Below are positions 11,136 to 22,378 of a DNA stretch of 64,000 bases, piece after piece. The stretch spans positions 62,001-126,000 of the forward strand of contig JAMYHX010000095.1 of the NCBI GenBank assembly GCA_025529335.1, in the 5' to 3' direction. The notes below the pieces were generated by a model. The model was given only the letters and a program-made list of their open reading frames with translations. It had not been told where the DNA came from and made no database searches. Numbering within the stretch: the stretch's first letter is position 1; each line of letters starts with the position of its first letter. Both the position numbers and the translations under genes were made by a program. This DNA comes from Rhizopus sp. PT2906. Taxonomy: Eukaryota; Mucoromycota; Mucoromycetes; Mucorales; Rhizopodaceae.

Positions 11136-14100
11136 TTAGACAAATCTTGGGAAACCATCAAGAGGTTGAATGGTAACCGTTTCGCTCAACTGCAGAGCAT
11201 ACAGTAAGCAGTGTTTAGCATCCAGTATGCTCTCCTGTTTCATGTACACCTTGCTTAGCAAATACCTGTTAGACAGATTGATTAATAATGGTTTCATACA
11301 TGAAAGGTGCCTATAGCCTACCAAGCCTCTGGTTGATTCCATCCAAGCCCCTTTGTTGTTTTCTCCAGCAACTGTTCAGCCAATTCATATTGGTTTATAT
11401 CTAGGTACACAGACGCTAACGAAATAGTTGATGGTACATGATCGCTGTCAATAGTTAGAGCCATTTTGAATGCATCTATAGCTTTATGACAACTGCCCTT
11501 TTCTGCAGCTAATATAATAAGTCCTATTTGGTGCCAAACCTGAGCACTTTCACCGTTTGTTAGCTGATCGGCCTCTTCGATCGCTTTGGCTGCGTCTTCA
11601 TATTGTTTGTCTTTCAAGTAACTTTGGCTGGCCATGATCCAAATATTTACTAGGATCTGTTTCCATTGATTCTGATAATCAATTGGGTGTATGTTGATTA
11701 TCTTTTTTTCGCTTTGTTCTTCCTCAATTGGCTGCTGTATTACTGAAGTTGACTGGTTAGCAACAATGTTATCTTCAGTTTGCTTTGCGTTGGATTCGTT
11801 TTTATGGATAGAAGCATGGCTGTTTTCTTCTAATGTCACTTCTATAAACGTATTAGGGTGAATTTATGCTTGTTACGAGCAATGCGAACAATCTTACCTT
11901 TAGACCCGCTGATGCTATTTCTATATGCCCTTAAGCCTGAAATGATTGATTTTCTTGGCTTTTGTGTCATGTTTGACTTTTCTTTCTTTTTTCTTATACT
12001 TGGCAAGCTCAGCAGTGGATCTTCAAGCTGAGGTCGAGATAGACTAAACGATCGTCTAGTACGCTTTTTGTCACTCGTCGGAGTACCGGATGTTGATCTG
12101 GGCACGCTTTCTTCGCTTGCTTGTTGTTGCATTTCTGCCTCTCCCTCTTGTTCTTCCTCTTGAACTTCTTCCACTTTCAGCAGTGCCAGCTTGCTGTCTT
12201 CCTTTTCTTCCTCGTTATCATTTTGCAACATATGTAGCGAATCTACGCTTTCCATAGCATAAAGACTCATACTGCTACTGTTATTGCTATAGATGCTGCT
12301 GTGATTGGAGATTCTGTAAGAGCCTGCCCTTTGTCTACCATTCATCACCATGCTACTCGAGTTGCTATGTCCATACACGGATGGTCGCTTGGAGTTGGAC
12401 GATACTGGCGTTACGATCAAGTTGAGCTTTTTAGATATTTTATAAAAGAGATTTAAAAGATCCATGTATCCCTTGGGCATATGGCCTTCAATGGCCTCCA
12501 GTATGTACATTTGACTCATTTTGAGTTTCATAAAGGCTATTGCCCTTTCAAAAAATTCATTACTGGTATCTTCATCATCTTCATTCACAATGTCTGCGTT
12601 ATATGTAACAGCAGTGTGGACGATAGTGAGTGCCTTGGGTAAATCTTGGAATTCTCTTGATGACTGGATGAGCGCCAAAAGATGCCAACTAGGGATGAAA
12701 TCACCTCTCAGCTTAATTGAGCGTTTAACAGCAGATATGGCCTGTGACATGTTGCCTGCTATGGCTTGCTGTAAACCGAGTTCATAAAATGTCTGCCATG
12801 AGCGAGAATCAAGCTCAGACGCTCGTTTGAGCGAAACAAGTGCCTCATTGAAGCATTCCAGTCTTCTTTCAGGTTCGCTGCCTATAAACAAAGAAGTTAA
12901 TATCAAGCCTTAATTGAAACTAGAGGGCATACGCTTAGACGCATAAAGTCCATAAGAACAGCCTCGCGCACGTCTACACTGAATCATCAACAATTTCCAC
13001 TGGTTCATCTTTTTCTTCTTTAATGTCTCAGCTTCTTCCAGTAACGCCATTGCCAGGTCACACAGAATAATGCCTTCATTGTTTTGGGGCAAGCGGCTGT
13101 AAATCTGCTGTACGCCAGCCAAAAGCACACGTACGACGTCAAATTCATTATCGTTTTCACATGCTCCAGGTGGAACTTTTCTCTTAGTCGTCACTGTATC
13201 CAGCAGTGATGACTGTGCTGGAGGTAGAAACTCATCCTCATCCGAACTCTTTTCGTCATACGTAGCCAATGCACTATTTATCTTTTGTTCTACTGTTTGC
13301 AAGCACTGTAAGGCTGAGTCGTTAGAATCGGTTTGGGCTTTCTGTAGTTGCTGTTGTATGGTTGAAATCATGCCTTCGGCTAAAGAGTGATCCTCGTTCT
13401 CCTCGTCATGATACAAACTGTCCTCCTTTTTCAAAATATCAGGTAGACCAAGAAGTTCTAGGTAGCTTTTCAGGGCAAGCGTGGCTTTATCGTGCTGGTT
13501 AAGGTATAGATGAAGGTAAAATATGTGCCTGCTAATGCTTGGACTGTTGAATGTTAGTGCACGTGCTTTATAAAAGAATCGAAGCATGCGCTCGATATGT
13601 TCCTCTGGTCCCCATCCGACAGTGTCATGTGCTGAAACGACCAAGTGACAGATTTCAAGAGTTTTGTGGTTAATATCCACTGGATCTGTGGACAAGGAGC
13701 GCTTCACAAACTCATTCAGTAAGGTACGAAACTCGCTTACGAGCAGAATTGTTTCATCTAATGCTGATGCACTTGTTGAACTATTTTCGGAGAATGTAGA
13801 CTTTACAGGTGATGTTACTGGGGAGCTATAGATGGCAATTAGTCATTGCATTATTTCCTTTTATGTACACTTTGGATGATTTAAGAAAAGTACTTTACGT
13901 GAGAGAATCGTCCTCGCCTGCAGGAATATAAAGACCCTTTTGGTAAGCACGCGTTAGATAACGAATGTAGTGACGGAAGATGATCCAGCGTTTGTGTATG
14001 CGGAAATGAACTGGCCACCACTGAGTATGGCAGTAATTTGTATAGGCACGCATCAATCTTAATGTCTGTTTCACCGGTCCCCTAAGCGTGCGCATGCAGT

Positions 14101-14982
14101 AGTTAGCTGTGAATTCAAGTCGTCTTTAGTCTTCTTACTTTCTTCTCAGTTGTAACAGTATTGACCTATAAAGACAATCCTCAACCCAGCTTGCCAATGC
14201 TTTGTTCTTTTCATCCGGATGTTCCTCCACAACGCTCAACGCCAACATGTATGATTCTAGAGCATCCACATCCTTTTCAAGATGCTCAAAGCACCTTCCC
14301 TTGATAACTCTTGCCTGCACTAATTGAACCAATCCATACCCTGATTCGACATCTTCCAACCGCAATGCCAACTGCTGTAGCCACTCCAAAGCTTTGTCGT
14401 ATCTTCCCGTTTCGAAATAGATTCGCGCCAAAATAATTTTCGAAAACTATGTCCTCTTTGTGAATATTATTCGAGTTCTTTGTGTACTTTTGATTATCGT
14501 TACCTGAGCTTGCCAATCATCCGGGGTTTCTAATTCCCCAGATTTTATCTGTCTTTGAATCACGTCTAATAATCGAACAAGAACGAGTTGTGCTTGACTG
14601 GGAGTGAGTCGTTTTGATAACTTGACATTGTTTGGATCGTCCAGTGCATGGATATAGTCTTCATCCAGCTGCTTTATCATTACCTGGCTTAATTGAACAG
14701 TGGATTCTTTTCTAAGATCATTTGTCGATAGGCTGCTGTTCAGAATGGGTTCTCTCGTCTGTTTTAGTAATAGCACAAATTCAGATTCTATCCTTGCTGT
14801 GAACTCAAGGACTGAAGTGATGGGTAAGCTTCAGGTTCTTTTATTATCATGTATCATGTACCTGATTCTTGTGGATGGTGTTTTTTATATTTCTTTGCTA
14901 GTTCTGGGATATCTTGCCATCTTTCATTACACCTTGCATTATCCAATTCTATAAAAGATTGCTTTATCTTCAAGTTTTCCAT
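11136..14982 (-). CDS. TPR protein of the YPP1/TTC7 family (PI4-kinase complex scaffold)
   Basis: Eight exons on the minus strand (14862-14982, 14504-14811, 14139-14446, 13899-14081, 12933-13825, 11898-12881, 11322-11841, 11136-11265) join in phase to about 1148 residues. It starts MENLKIKQSFIELDNARCNE; an upstream in-frame ATG was rejected because it lies in a T-rich leader. TPR-like helices are spread through the protein (for example YDKALEWLQQLALRLEDVES, DSRSWQTFYELGLQQAIAGN, YELAEQLLEKTTKGLGWN). A Ser- and Glu-rich insertion of roughly 170 residues sits before the last TPR block. In yeast and animals this family bridges Efr3 and the PI4KIII-alpha kinase at the plasma membrane. Length and repeat layout fit, but the assignment is by overall pattern. 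Confidence 0.8.
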
Positions 14983-15099
14983 AACAAAAAAAAAAAAAAG
15001 AGGTAAAGAAGAAAGGAAGAGAAAAAAGCGTAGAGGTACTACACTAAAATTTATTGTGTGCAATACAGTGCGTTTAAAAATCCAATTTTTTAGTGACCA

Positions 15100-15356
15100 A
15101 TCAGTCAGTTGGTGAAACGAAGGCAGAAAATGTGATACATAGCCGCCCTTGATATCGTAGATGGCTTTAACTAGACGTGCATTGACTTATCCCATCTTTA
15201 AAGAAATTGAATTGGAATATAAAATGCTGATATAGAAAGATATGAAGAAGAAGAGTTTTGTTTGTTTTACATTAACATATGTATATATATGGAAAATAAA
15301 GCGTGGTTCAGAGTAAATGTATCACATTGTGAGCCTCCTTTCACCAACTGACTGAT
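15100..15356. mobile_element. MITE-like element with about 40-bp terminal inverted repeats
   Basis: The left end (15100-15140) begins atcagtcagttggtgaaa and ends aatgtgatacat. The right end (15317-15356) is its reverse complement with few mismatches, beginning atgtatcacatt and ending tttcaccaactgactgat. The 257-bp unit has no coding potential. The trinucleotide cca borders both ends and could be a short target duplication, though 3 bp could be chance. It sits between the start of the YPP1-like gene (14982, minus) and the end of the next minus-strand gene (15371), so it may lie in the former's promoter. An autonomous partner is not in the window. Confidence 0.75.
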
Positions 15357-15370
15357 CCAAAGGCTTCTAT

Positions 15371-16078
15371 CTACTGATACAAACTAATAAACTTCTTTTT
15401 GATGGAGTCGCTTACTGTTGAAATAGAGCTACTCAGTTCTTTGGCTACTGCTGCCACATTGTGGTCCAAAGAAAATTGGATGACGTCCACTTGTTCATCC
15501 TTCGTTAAGCACTCTTCCAAGTTTTGCATCATATATTTTAATGGTAGCCATTCCTTTACATCTTTCTTTTTGGCTATTATAGGCGAGATTTCCATCAGTA
15601 ATCCTCTATACTCTTCCTTTTTTAAAGCACCATCGTTTATGATCACTACAACAGCGAATTCTTGAAGCACACGAGATGATACTGCTGCCAGTGAAGAAGA
15701 CCCAAAACCAAACCCTTGATCGCTTATTAGGCTATAGAGTGTAAATAAAGCTTCTGGAATGAGTAAAAGAGTATCAAATTCCTTCAAGCTTCTTCTCCAA
15801 GACTTGTATATTAAAGATTTATTGAATCCTGCTCTCAACTGTCTAAGATGAGGCATGCTAAACATCATTGAGCCCAAGCTGTTCCTATTGCTGGTAAAGT
15901 CGACGTCCGGCCCAGCATGGACGGCCGGGTCCTTGCATACCTCCACTGAAACCCTAACTAGTAGCTTTACCTTGGAAGCATAAGAATACGACAAGATGGA
16001 ATGTCTCTTTGTAATCCTTTTATTAACAAAGAAAAGAAAGAGATTCGTGGCAAAAAAGAAATTGATCTTTATATGCAA
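15371..16078 (-). CDS. Hypothetical protein, about 235 residues or shorter
   Basis: An uninterrupted minus-strand frame with a well-behaved C-terminal part: DTLLLIPEALFTLYSLISDQ, GALKKEEYRGLLMEISPI, LTKDEQVDVIQFSLDHN and an end ISTVSDSIKKKFISLYQ. The composition is alpha-helical and looks like a real protein domain. The first 60 residues (FFATNLFLFFVNKR and on) are less convincing; the true start may be the Met-Met at about residue 71, or a small intron with a gtaaag donor may remove part. I recognise no family. It ends 14 bp from the MITE-like repeat. Confidence 0.5.
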   Translation of the reverse strand: MHIKINFFFATNLFLFFVNKRITKRHSILSYSYASKVKLLVRVSVEVCKDPAVHAGPDVDFTSNRNSLGSMMFSMPHLRQLRAGFNKSLIYKSWRRSLKEFDTLLLIPEALFTLYSLISDQGFGFGSSSLAAVSSRVLQEFAVVVIINDGALKKEEYRGLLMEISPIIAKKKDVKEWLPLKYMMQNLEECLTKDEQVDVIQFSLDHNVAAVAKELSSSISTVSDSIKKKFISLYQ

Positions 16079-16159
16079 GAATAAATGTTGCCTTTGATTA
16101 TAAAGTATTATTCAAAATGAGAGCCGCGAAATGATCTTGCAAATTGAAAAAACAAAGCC

Positions 16160-16620
16160 ATAGTTCTTTTTTTACACAAAGCTAGCTTGGAAAAACCACA
16201 GCTTGGCGTTGAAGCCATCTTGCTAGGCACTCCAATGCAAATCAACAGATTGATTGATTTACAAGCCGACGAAATCCACAAGCCCGACAAAGAACACCAC
16301 TTCAAGGCTGTATACTATATATGGATAATAGTGTAACATTAATAATTACTATTCAGGTTATTGCACTGCTTTTGTTCTGGCAAAGACAGAGTCAATGAGG
16401 CGTGAGCATTGGCTTTAGATTGTCTGGGCATGATTTTTCTCTTTAAGTCATACTGAGTTTGTTCTTCCCATATTCTTTCCAGTGTTTACAGATCTTGAAA
16501 AGATTGAACATCAAAAGGATGTTTCTTCTTATGTAGCGTTTGATCTTGTCGAGGGTATTATCTTTCCTCCTTTACCTGTTGACTGCAGCAATAAAGCAAG
16601 TAATTGATTTCCATGTTAAA
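16160..16620 (+). pseudogene. Unassigned coding-like fragments, possible gene relic
   Basis: On the plus strand two stretches look coding. One, at about 16180-16305, reads LEKPQLGVEAILLGTPMQIN then RLIDLQADEIHKPDKEHHFK and ends at a plausible gtatac..ttcag intron. The other, about 16492-16610, reads DLEKIEHQKDVSSYVAFDLV then EGIIFPPLPVDC. Stops separate them, no start codon is obvious and I recognise no family. It may be a decayed gene or one with introns I could not resolve. Confidence 0.3.
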
Positions 16621-16753
16621 AGCCCAGAAAGGTACAGAAAACGTCTATTATCTTTCTGATTGATGATTTACTTTCCCCCTCTTCAACAAAAAAGAAAAAG
16701 GAATGAAACTTTATGATACATTTATTTTATAAGCTAATAATTATAAATGAGGC

Positions 16754-17512
<759 letters not shown>

Positions 17513-17701
17513 TTTTTTTTATATGTAGAAGAAAAAAAGTAGAAAACCAACAGGGTCAGGATGTTTAAATAAATATAAATTGTTTAAATTCAGATTTATC
17601 CAATCAGATACGACTAAGTATCTATGCAAAGAATAGCGGGGGTAGCCTCCATTCTCACTCTCTCTCTCTTTTTTATATTTTTGTCTTTTTTGGGAGCCAC
17701 T
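17513..17701. promoter_or_regulatory. Bidirectional promoter between ARF1 and RPL7
   Basis: This 189-bp spacer separates two divergently transcribed, presumably strongly expressed genes. The ARF1 side has a T-run directly before the ATG (on the coding strand an A-run) and a tttaaataaatataaat AT-rich block. The L7 side has an actctctctctct pyrimidine tract followed by a T-rich run, as is common in leaders of translation genes. Specific factor sites cannot be named. Confidence 0.6.
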
Positions 17702-18527
17702 ATGTCATATACGTAAACTATTTTGTTTGGTCCACATATTCAACTATGAAATATCCTTACAGACTATTTTAAATAGAACGCCTACACGTGATCAAGTATA
17801 TGTACCAGAGACGTTGTTAAAAAAGCAAAAGACGACTGAGAAGGCCAATGCAGAAAGAGCACTTCAATTAGCACAAGAAAAGAAGGAAAAGAAAGACAAT
17901 AGAAAGATTATATTTAAAAAGGCTGATGCCTATGTGAAAGAATATAGACAAAAGGAACAAGATACGGTTCGATTACGTCGTCAGGCCAAACAAGCAGGCA
18001 ACTTTTATATACCTTCACAACCTATACTACTATTTGTCATTCGGATCAGAGGAATTACAGATGTTCATCCCAAAGTGAAAAAAGTGCTTCAACTATTTCG
18101 ACTCTTACAGATCAACAATGGTGTCTTTGTTCGAGTGAATAAAGCCACACTACAGATGCTTCAGGTTATTGAGCCTTATGTAACATATGGACCTCCTAAC
18201 CTGAAGACGGTGCGTGAATTGATATATAAGCGTGGATATATCAAAAGCAAGGAAGGCCATCGACTACCAATCACAGATAATCAATTAATCAAGGATCATC
18301 TCGGACAATTTGGGATTATCTGTGTAGAAGATGTAATTCATGAAATAGTTACAGTAGGAGATCATTTCAAGCAAGTCAATAACTTTCTTTGGCCATTTAA
18401 ATTAAGTAATCCTAATGGACATAAGAAAGCCAGTTGGAAACCACACAAGTTTCAACATTATGTTGAAGGAGGAGACGCGGGTGATCGAGAATTTGATATC
18501 AATAGACTCATTCAATCCATGGTTTAA
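17702..18527 (+). CDS. RPL7: 60S ribosomal protein L7 (uL30)
   Basis: The main exon 17777-18527 encodes the L7 body: an N-terminal basic helix (ERALQLAQEKKEKKDNRK), FVIRIRGITDVHPKVKKVLQ, LRQINNGVF-like LLQINNGVFVRVNKATLQML, and a C-terminus ending NRLIQSMV. I propose an 11-nt first exon (17702-17712, encoding MSY plus part of a Thr codon) joined by an intron 17713-17776. That gives MSYTTPTRDQVYVPETLLKK and a total of about 253 residues, close to the family length. The alternative is an unspliced start within the intron region, which would give an unusual N-terminus. It binds 5.8S/28S rRNA regions in the large subunit. Confidence 0.93.
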
Positions 18528-18677
18528 ATTTTTTTTTTTCTACTTCTAATTTCCTAGTCATTTTATCAATGTAAATAACACACATCTGTGACAGTTTCCT
18601 TTTTTATAAACGCTTGCCTTTCTCTATAACTTTTTCTTTTTTTCTTTTTCTTTCTTTTTTTTTTTTTTTTTCTAATA

Positions 18678-19619
18678 ATGTCACCTTTTCTATCTAAAAA
18701 GCAAACATCAAACGCTATGGATTATCTTAACAAGTTGACAAAAAATAGTGAAAAGTTTCAACAATATACAATGTCAAAATTTAGATATATTGTTGCATTA
18801 GAAGAAAGTAGACAGGAGCTTAAAGAATATACATGCGAAAAAGCGATTGAAAACGAGCAACTGAATCGATATTATAATATTCTTCCTTATGATAAAAATT
18901 GTGTAGAACTTAAAGATAGGAGATTAGGAAAGAATGATTATATCAACGCTAGTTTCATCGTACCGCCATTCAATATTCCACGCTATTATATTGCAGCACA
19001 GGGGCCACTGAGACACACGATTGTTGATTTTTGGCATACGATTGTTGAATATGAAGTACCCCTCATTGTCTGTCTCACTCCAGAGACCGAAAAGGAGTTG
19101 GAGAAGTGTGCAAGGTATTGGCCAGACGGAGAAAAAGAATTAATTGTGAAAGAGGAGGAAGTGATGGTTAAATTGAAAAACGTGGAAAAGGAAAGACTTT
19201 TTGAGGATGCGGATTGTATTATTAGACATATCTCTGTGGAGTTTTATAATCAAAATGAACTGGTGAAACAGACTAGTGTGATTCAACTTCAATTCTTGGG
19301 TTGGCCAGATCATGGTGTACCTAGTAAACCTCACAAGTTGATCTCGCTGATCAAATTGGCTAGAACATATTATAAAGATCGTAAACCTACTCTGGTTCAT
19401 TGTAGTGCTGGATGTGGCCGAACAGGGACATTTTGTGTCATTGATTCAGCAGAGGTTCTCTCAAAGACTAACAATATTACTTTTGATCCAGTCTATTGTC
19501 TAACAGATGAATTTCGTAAACAGAGAACAACCATGGTTCAAACACAATCTCAATACAACTTTTGTTATACAGCCTTGAAAGAGTTCTTGAAGGATACAAC
19601 AAGTACAAATAAAAAATAG
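18678..19619 (+). CDS. Classical protein tyrosine phosphatase
   Basis: Single exon, 313 residues, all catalytic-domain. Signatures in order are NDYINASFI (substrate-binding loop), YIAAQGPL, FWHTIVEYEV, YWPDGEKE, FLGWPDHGVPSKP (WPD loop with general acid Asp), VHCSAGCGRTGTFCVID (P-loop with nucleophilic Cys and Arg) and QTQSQYNFCYTAL (Q loop). It removes phosphate from phosphotyrosine, probably on MAP kinases by analogy with yeast Ptp1-3. Start could be residue 1 (MSPFLSKKQ) or Met14 (MDYLNKLT). A long T-rich tract lies just upstream of the ATG. It appears active. Confidence 0.95.
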   Translation: MSPFLSKKQTSNAMDYLNKLTKNSEKFQQYTMSKFRYIVALEESRQELKEYTCEKAIENEQLNRYYNILPYDKNCVELKDRRLGKNDYINASFIVPPFNIPRYYIAAQGPLRHTIVDFWHTIVEYEVPLIVCLTPETEKELEKCARYWPDGEKELIVKEEEVMVKLKNVEKERLFEDADCIIRHISVEFYNQNELVKQTSVIQLQFLGWPDHGVPSKPHKLISLIKLARTYYKDRKPTLVHCSAGCGRTGTFCVIDSAEVLSKTNNITFDPVYCLTDEFRKQRTTMVQTQSQYNFCYTALKEFLKDTTSTNKK

Positions 19620-20096
19620 TTTGCTTTTTGACACATTTTTTAATTGTTTCTCTTTCCTTCTCCCTCACCTCCTTATTTACTATATTTAAACATTTTCATT
19701 TTAGTGAAGCATGCTTAATATATATTTATACACATCCGTACTTTATAAATCACTGCGAATGGGGGAATAATCAAGTGAGAGAGAGAGAGTCATGGTGGTA
19801 ATTACATAAACGTGGTTCAAAGGGTTCTCCCTTGACAAAGAAGGGATGAACTCATTGTGTGGATAAAATGAGCAGGTCATATTCCTTATTGTAATTAGGG
19901 AATGCACACAGAGATCGGCTATCATGTATGTTGTTTTTATTATTACTATTCAGGGAGCATATGTTACATTCCATGATGAATCTTTTTTTTTGCGTGTGTA
20001 TGTGAAGGGTAACAATAAAATATCCCCTAAATATTGAAAGTATATATAAAGGCCCTTCTTTTTTCATTTCTTTTTCTTTTCATTATAATCATAACA

Positions 20097-21185
20097 ATGA
20101 ATGCAGCATACAACCAACCCTATTATCATAACAAAGCTCAACCCAAGCCTTCTTCTGCTTGTTTAATGAATTATCCACTTCACCCAGACTTTTTAGCCAA
20201 CTACATCATCGGAGAAGAATTAGGAGCGGGTGGATATGGATTTGTTGTGTCTGCACGCGAAAGAAAGACAGGCATTGAACGAGCTGTAAAGTTCATCTAT
20301 CGACATATGGTTCCATCTCACAGTTGGGTTAAGGACAACACCTTGGGCCATATTCCAATGGAAGTTTATATTTTAAAAAATATTCGCCATCCCAACATCA
20401 TTGGCTACGTTGATTCTTATCAAGATCATTGCTTTTGCTATCTCGTCATGGAATTACACGGTACACAATGGACAGGCAGCCCAGACAACAGCAACTTTCC
20501 TCGATCACCTGCACTCTCAGAAACATCTCAAAGTACTTGTTCCTCTTTTCTTGATTCACCTATTGAGGAATACTTGCCTGAACCACCCATGATCAAGAGA
20601 CGCACCTCCTGTGATCTCTTTGAATGTATTGAAAAGCATAATTATTTCCAAGAACCCTTGGCTAAGATGATCTTTCAACAAATCGCATCATGCGTTGCTT
20701 ATCTTGACATACTTGGTATCTGTCATCGTGATATTAAGGATGAAAATATTGTGATTGACGATCAATATCAGGTACGAAAAGGGACTTTTTTATTTTTATC
20801 TTTTTTACTCATTTATTTATAGGTAAAGCTTATTGACTTTGGTGCTGCTGTTGTTTTACCTCGTCACTATGGTGATCATACAAAGTATCTAATGACACAA
20901 TTTCATGGTACCGTCAGTTTTGCATCTCCTGAAATCCTTATGGGTAGACCATATAAAGCGGAATCAGCAGAGATTTGGTCACTTGGTGTTCTCTTGTATA
21001 CCATTCTATTTGGTGAAATTCCTTTTCATGATACAAAAATGGCAATTGCAGGTCGATTTGCTCAGCCAAAGGTTCAAGTATCACCAACATGCCTCAACTT
21101 GATTTCATGGATGTTACAACGATCTCCAGAACACCGACCTACTATCCATCAAGTCTTGATGCATCCTTGGTTCTCTGAGTTCTAA
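20097..21185 (+). CDS. PAS-kinase-type Ser/Thr protein kinase lacking a PAS domain
   Basis: Two exons (20097-20771, 20823-21185) join in phase to 345 residues. Kinase motifs are GEELGAGGYGFVVSARERKT (glycine loop), RAVKFIYRHM (VAIK Lys), HPNIIGYVDSYQDH, CHRDIKDENIVIDD (HRD loop), KLIDFGAAVVL (DFG) and FHGTVSFASPEILMG (APE). The phrases LVMELHGTQW, DLFECIEKHNYFQEPLAKMI and HRDIKDENI are typical of PAS kinases and related Psk1/Psk2 enzymes, which link nutrient state to glycogen and translation. Here only a 35-residue leader precedes the domain, so no PAS sensor is encoded. A Ser-rich insert (SETSQSTCSSFLDSP) splits the N-lobe/C-lobe junction. I chose the second Met (MNAAYNQPYY) because the first Met lies in a hydrophobic T-rich leader. 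Confidence 0.9.
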
Positions 21186-21683
21186 TTGTCACTTTATATA
21201 TCATCATTTTCATCTATTCATAATCACTCCTCATTGTTCTTTCTATGCTCATCTTTTTAATTCCCCCTTTTTAATTTTCTTTATTTAATTCCATATGCGC
21301 GAGCGCACAAACATTTCCTCAAGCACATTACATAATTTTGCATGGTACCTTATTTTTAAGCCCTTTTTTTCAAAAAAACTTATGATTTACGATATACATA
21401 TGTTCTCTTTAATTTTCTCCCCTTTTTTTCATCCCTTTTTTTTATTGTTATTGTAATTAATCATTCATATGTTGTACATATTTATATACAAAAGAAAGAC
21501 AGAAAAAAAATAATAAAGCATCTAATTCAATTAATGACCTTTCATATAACAAACATAAAGTTATTTGTCTATAAGTCAAGTTAATGTCTCTCTTGTCTGA
21601 CTTTAAATAGCTTACTAATTCCACAGAAGCTCATAGCATAATGTGACAGGGTTCCCTTTTTTTTTTTTTTCTTTTTAATAAAC
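21186..21683. other. Intergenic: kinase 3' region and Mia40 promoter
   Basis: No gene is seen. Very AT-rich with several T-runs. The final 30 bases before 21684 are an almost pure T/pyrimidine tract, the probable Mia40 leader. Confidence 0.5.
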
Positions 21684-22208
21684 ATGTCCACTGTGGTCGA
21701 AGGAAAAGATACTGTCAAATTTGTGACAGAAGAAGAAATTGATAATGCTGCCACTGTTGTTGAAGAAAAACAGGAAGAAGCTGATAGTCAATCAGCTGCA
21801 TTCAATCCAGAGACGGGAGAAATTAACTGGGATTGTCCATGTAAGTTGTATATGAATCATTATTGCCGCATTCATTCCAACACTTTTTCCCTTGAAATAG
21901 GTCTAGGAGGTATGGCTCAGGGACCATGTGGTGAAGACTTTAAGGCAGCATTCAGTTGTTTTGTTTTCTCAGAAGCAGAGCCAAAAGGTTTGGACTGTGT
22001 TGAAAAGTTCAAGGCTATGCAAGATTGTTTCCGTAGACACCCTGATGTATATGGTGATGAAATTGATGATGATGATGAAGAAGAAGAAGAAACAGCCAAG
22101 CAAGTTGAGGAAATAAAGGAATCAACACAGGACGCTAGCATTGTTGCTTCAAGTCCTGATGAGGAACAATCAAATACACTTAGCTCCTGGATTTCTTCCT
22201 GGTTTTAG
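21684..22208 (+). CDS. MIA40: Mia40/CHCHD4 intermembrane-space import oxidoreductase (soluble form)
   Basis: Exons 21684-21840 and 21901-22208 give 154 residues. The 60-nt intron splits the second Cys codon of the catalytic CPC. Spliced, it reads INWDCPCLGGMAQGPCGEDF, exactly the Mia40 signature, followed by the twin CX9C region AAFSCFVFSEAEPKGLDCVE and KFKAMQDCFRRHPDVYGDEI. Mia40 oxidises incoming CX3C/CX9C proteins in the mitochondrial intermembrane space and is recharged by Erv1. Unlike yeast Mia40 there is no presequence or membrane anchor before the domain, so it resembles animal CHCHD4. The intron is in frame and stop-free; retention would insert 20 residues and separate the CPC. An acidic tail follows. 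Confidence 0.95.
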   Translation: MSTVVEGKDTVKFVTEEEIDNAATVVEEKQEEADSQSAAFNPETGEINWDCPCKLYMNHYCRIHSNTFSLEIGLGGMAQGPCGEDFKAAFSCFVFSEAEPKGLDCVEKFKAMQDCFRRHPDVYGDEIDDDDEEEEETAKQVEEIKESTQDASIVASSPDEEQSNTLSSWISSWF

Positions 22209-22378
22209 ATAGACATTGCATTATCTTTTTTTTTGTGTGTGTGTGTGTAGAGTAAAAAGTAGAACTGTAAAATAAATCATCCCTTTAACCACCAATGTCA
22301 AACGGAGTTTCTTTTTAAACACACAAGTACTTCTTCTCTCTTTATCACAACAAAAAAAATTTTGTCCTTTTTTTCTGA

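Noticed and set aside
21928..22116. Lys-rich frame inside Mia40
   Set aside because: Out-of-frame reading of the acidic tail's GAT/GAA repeats.
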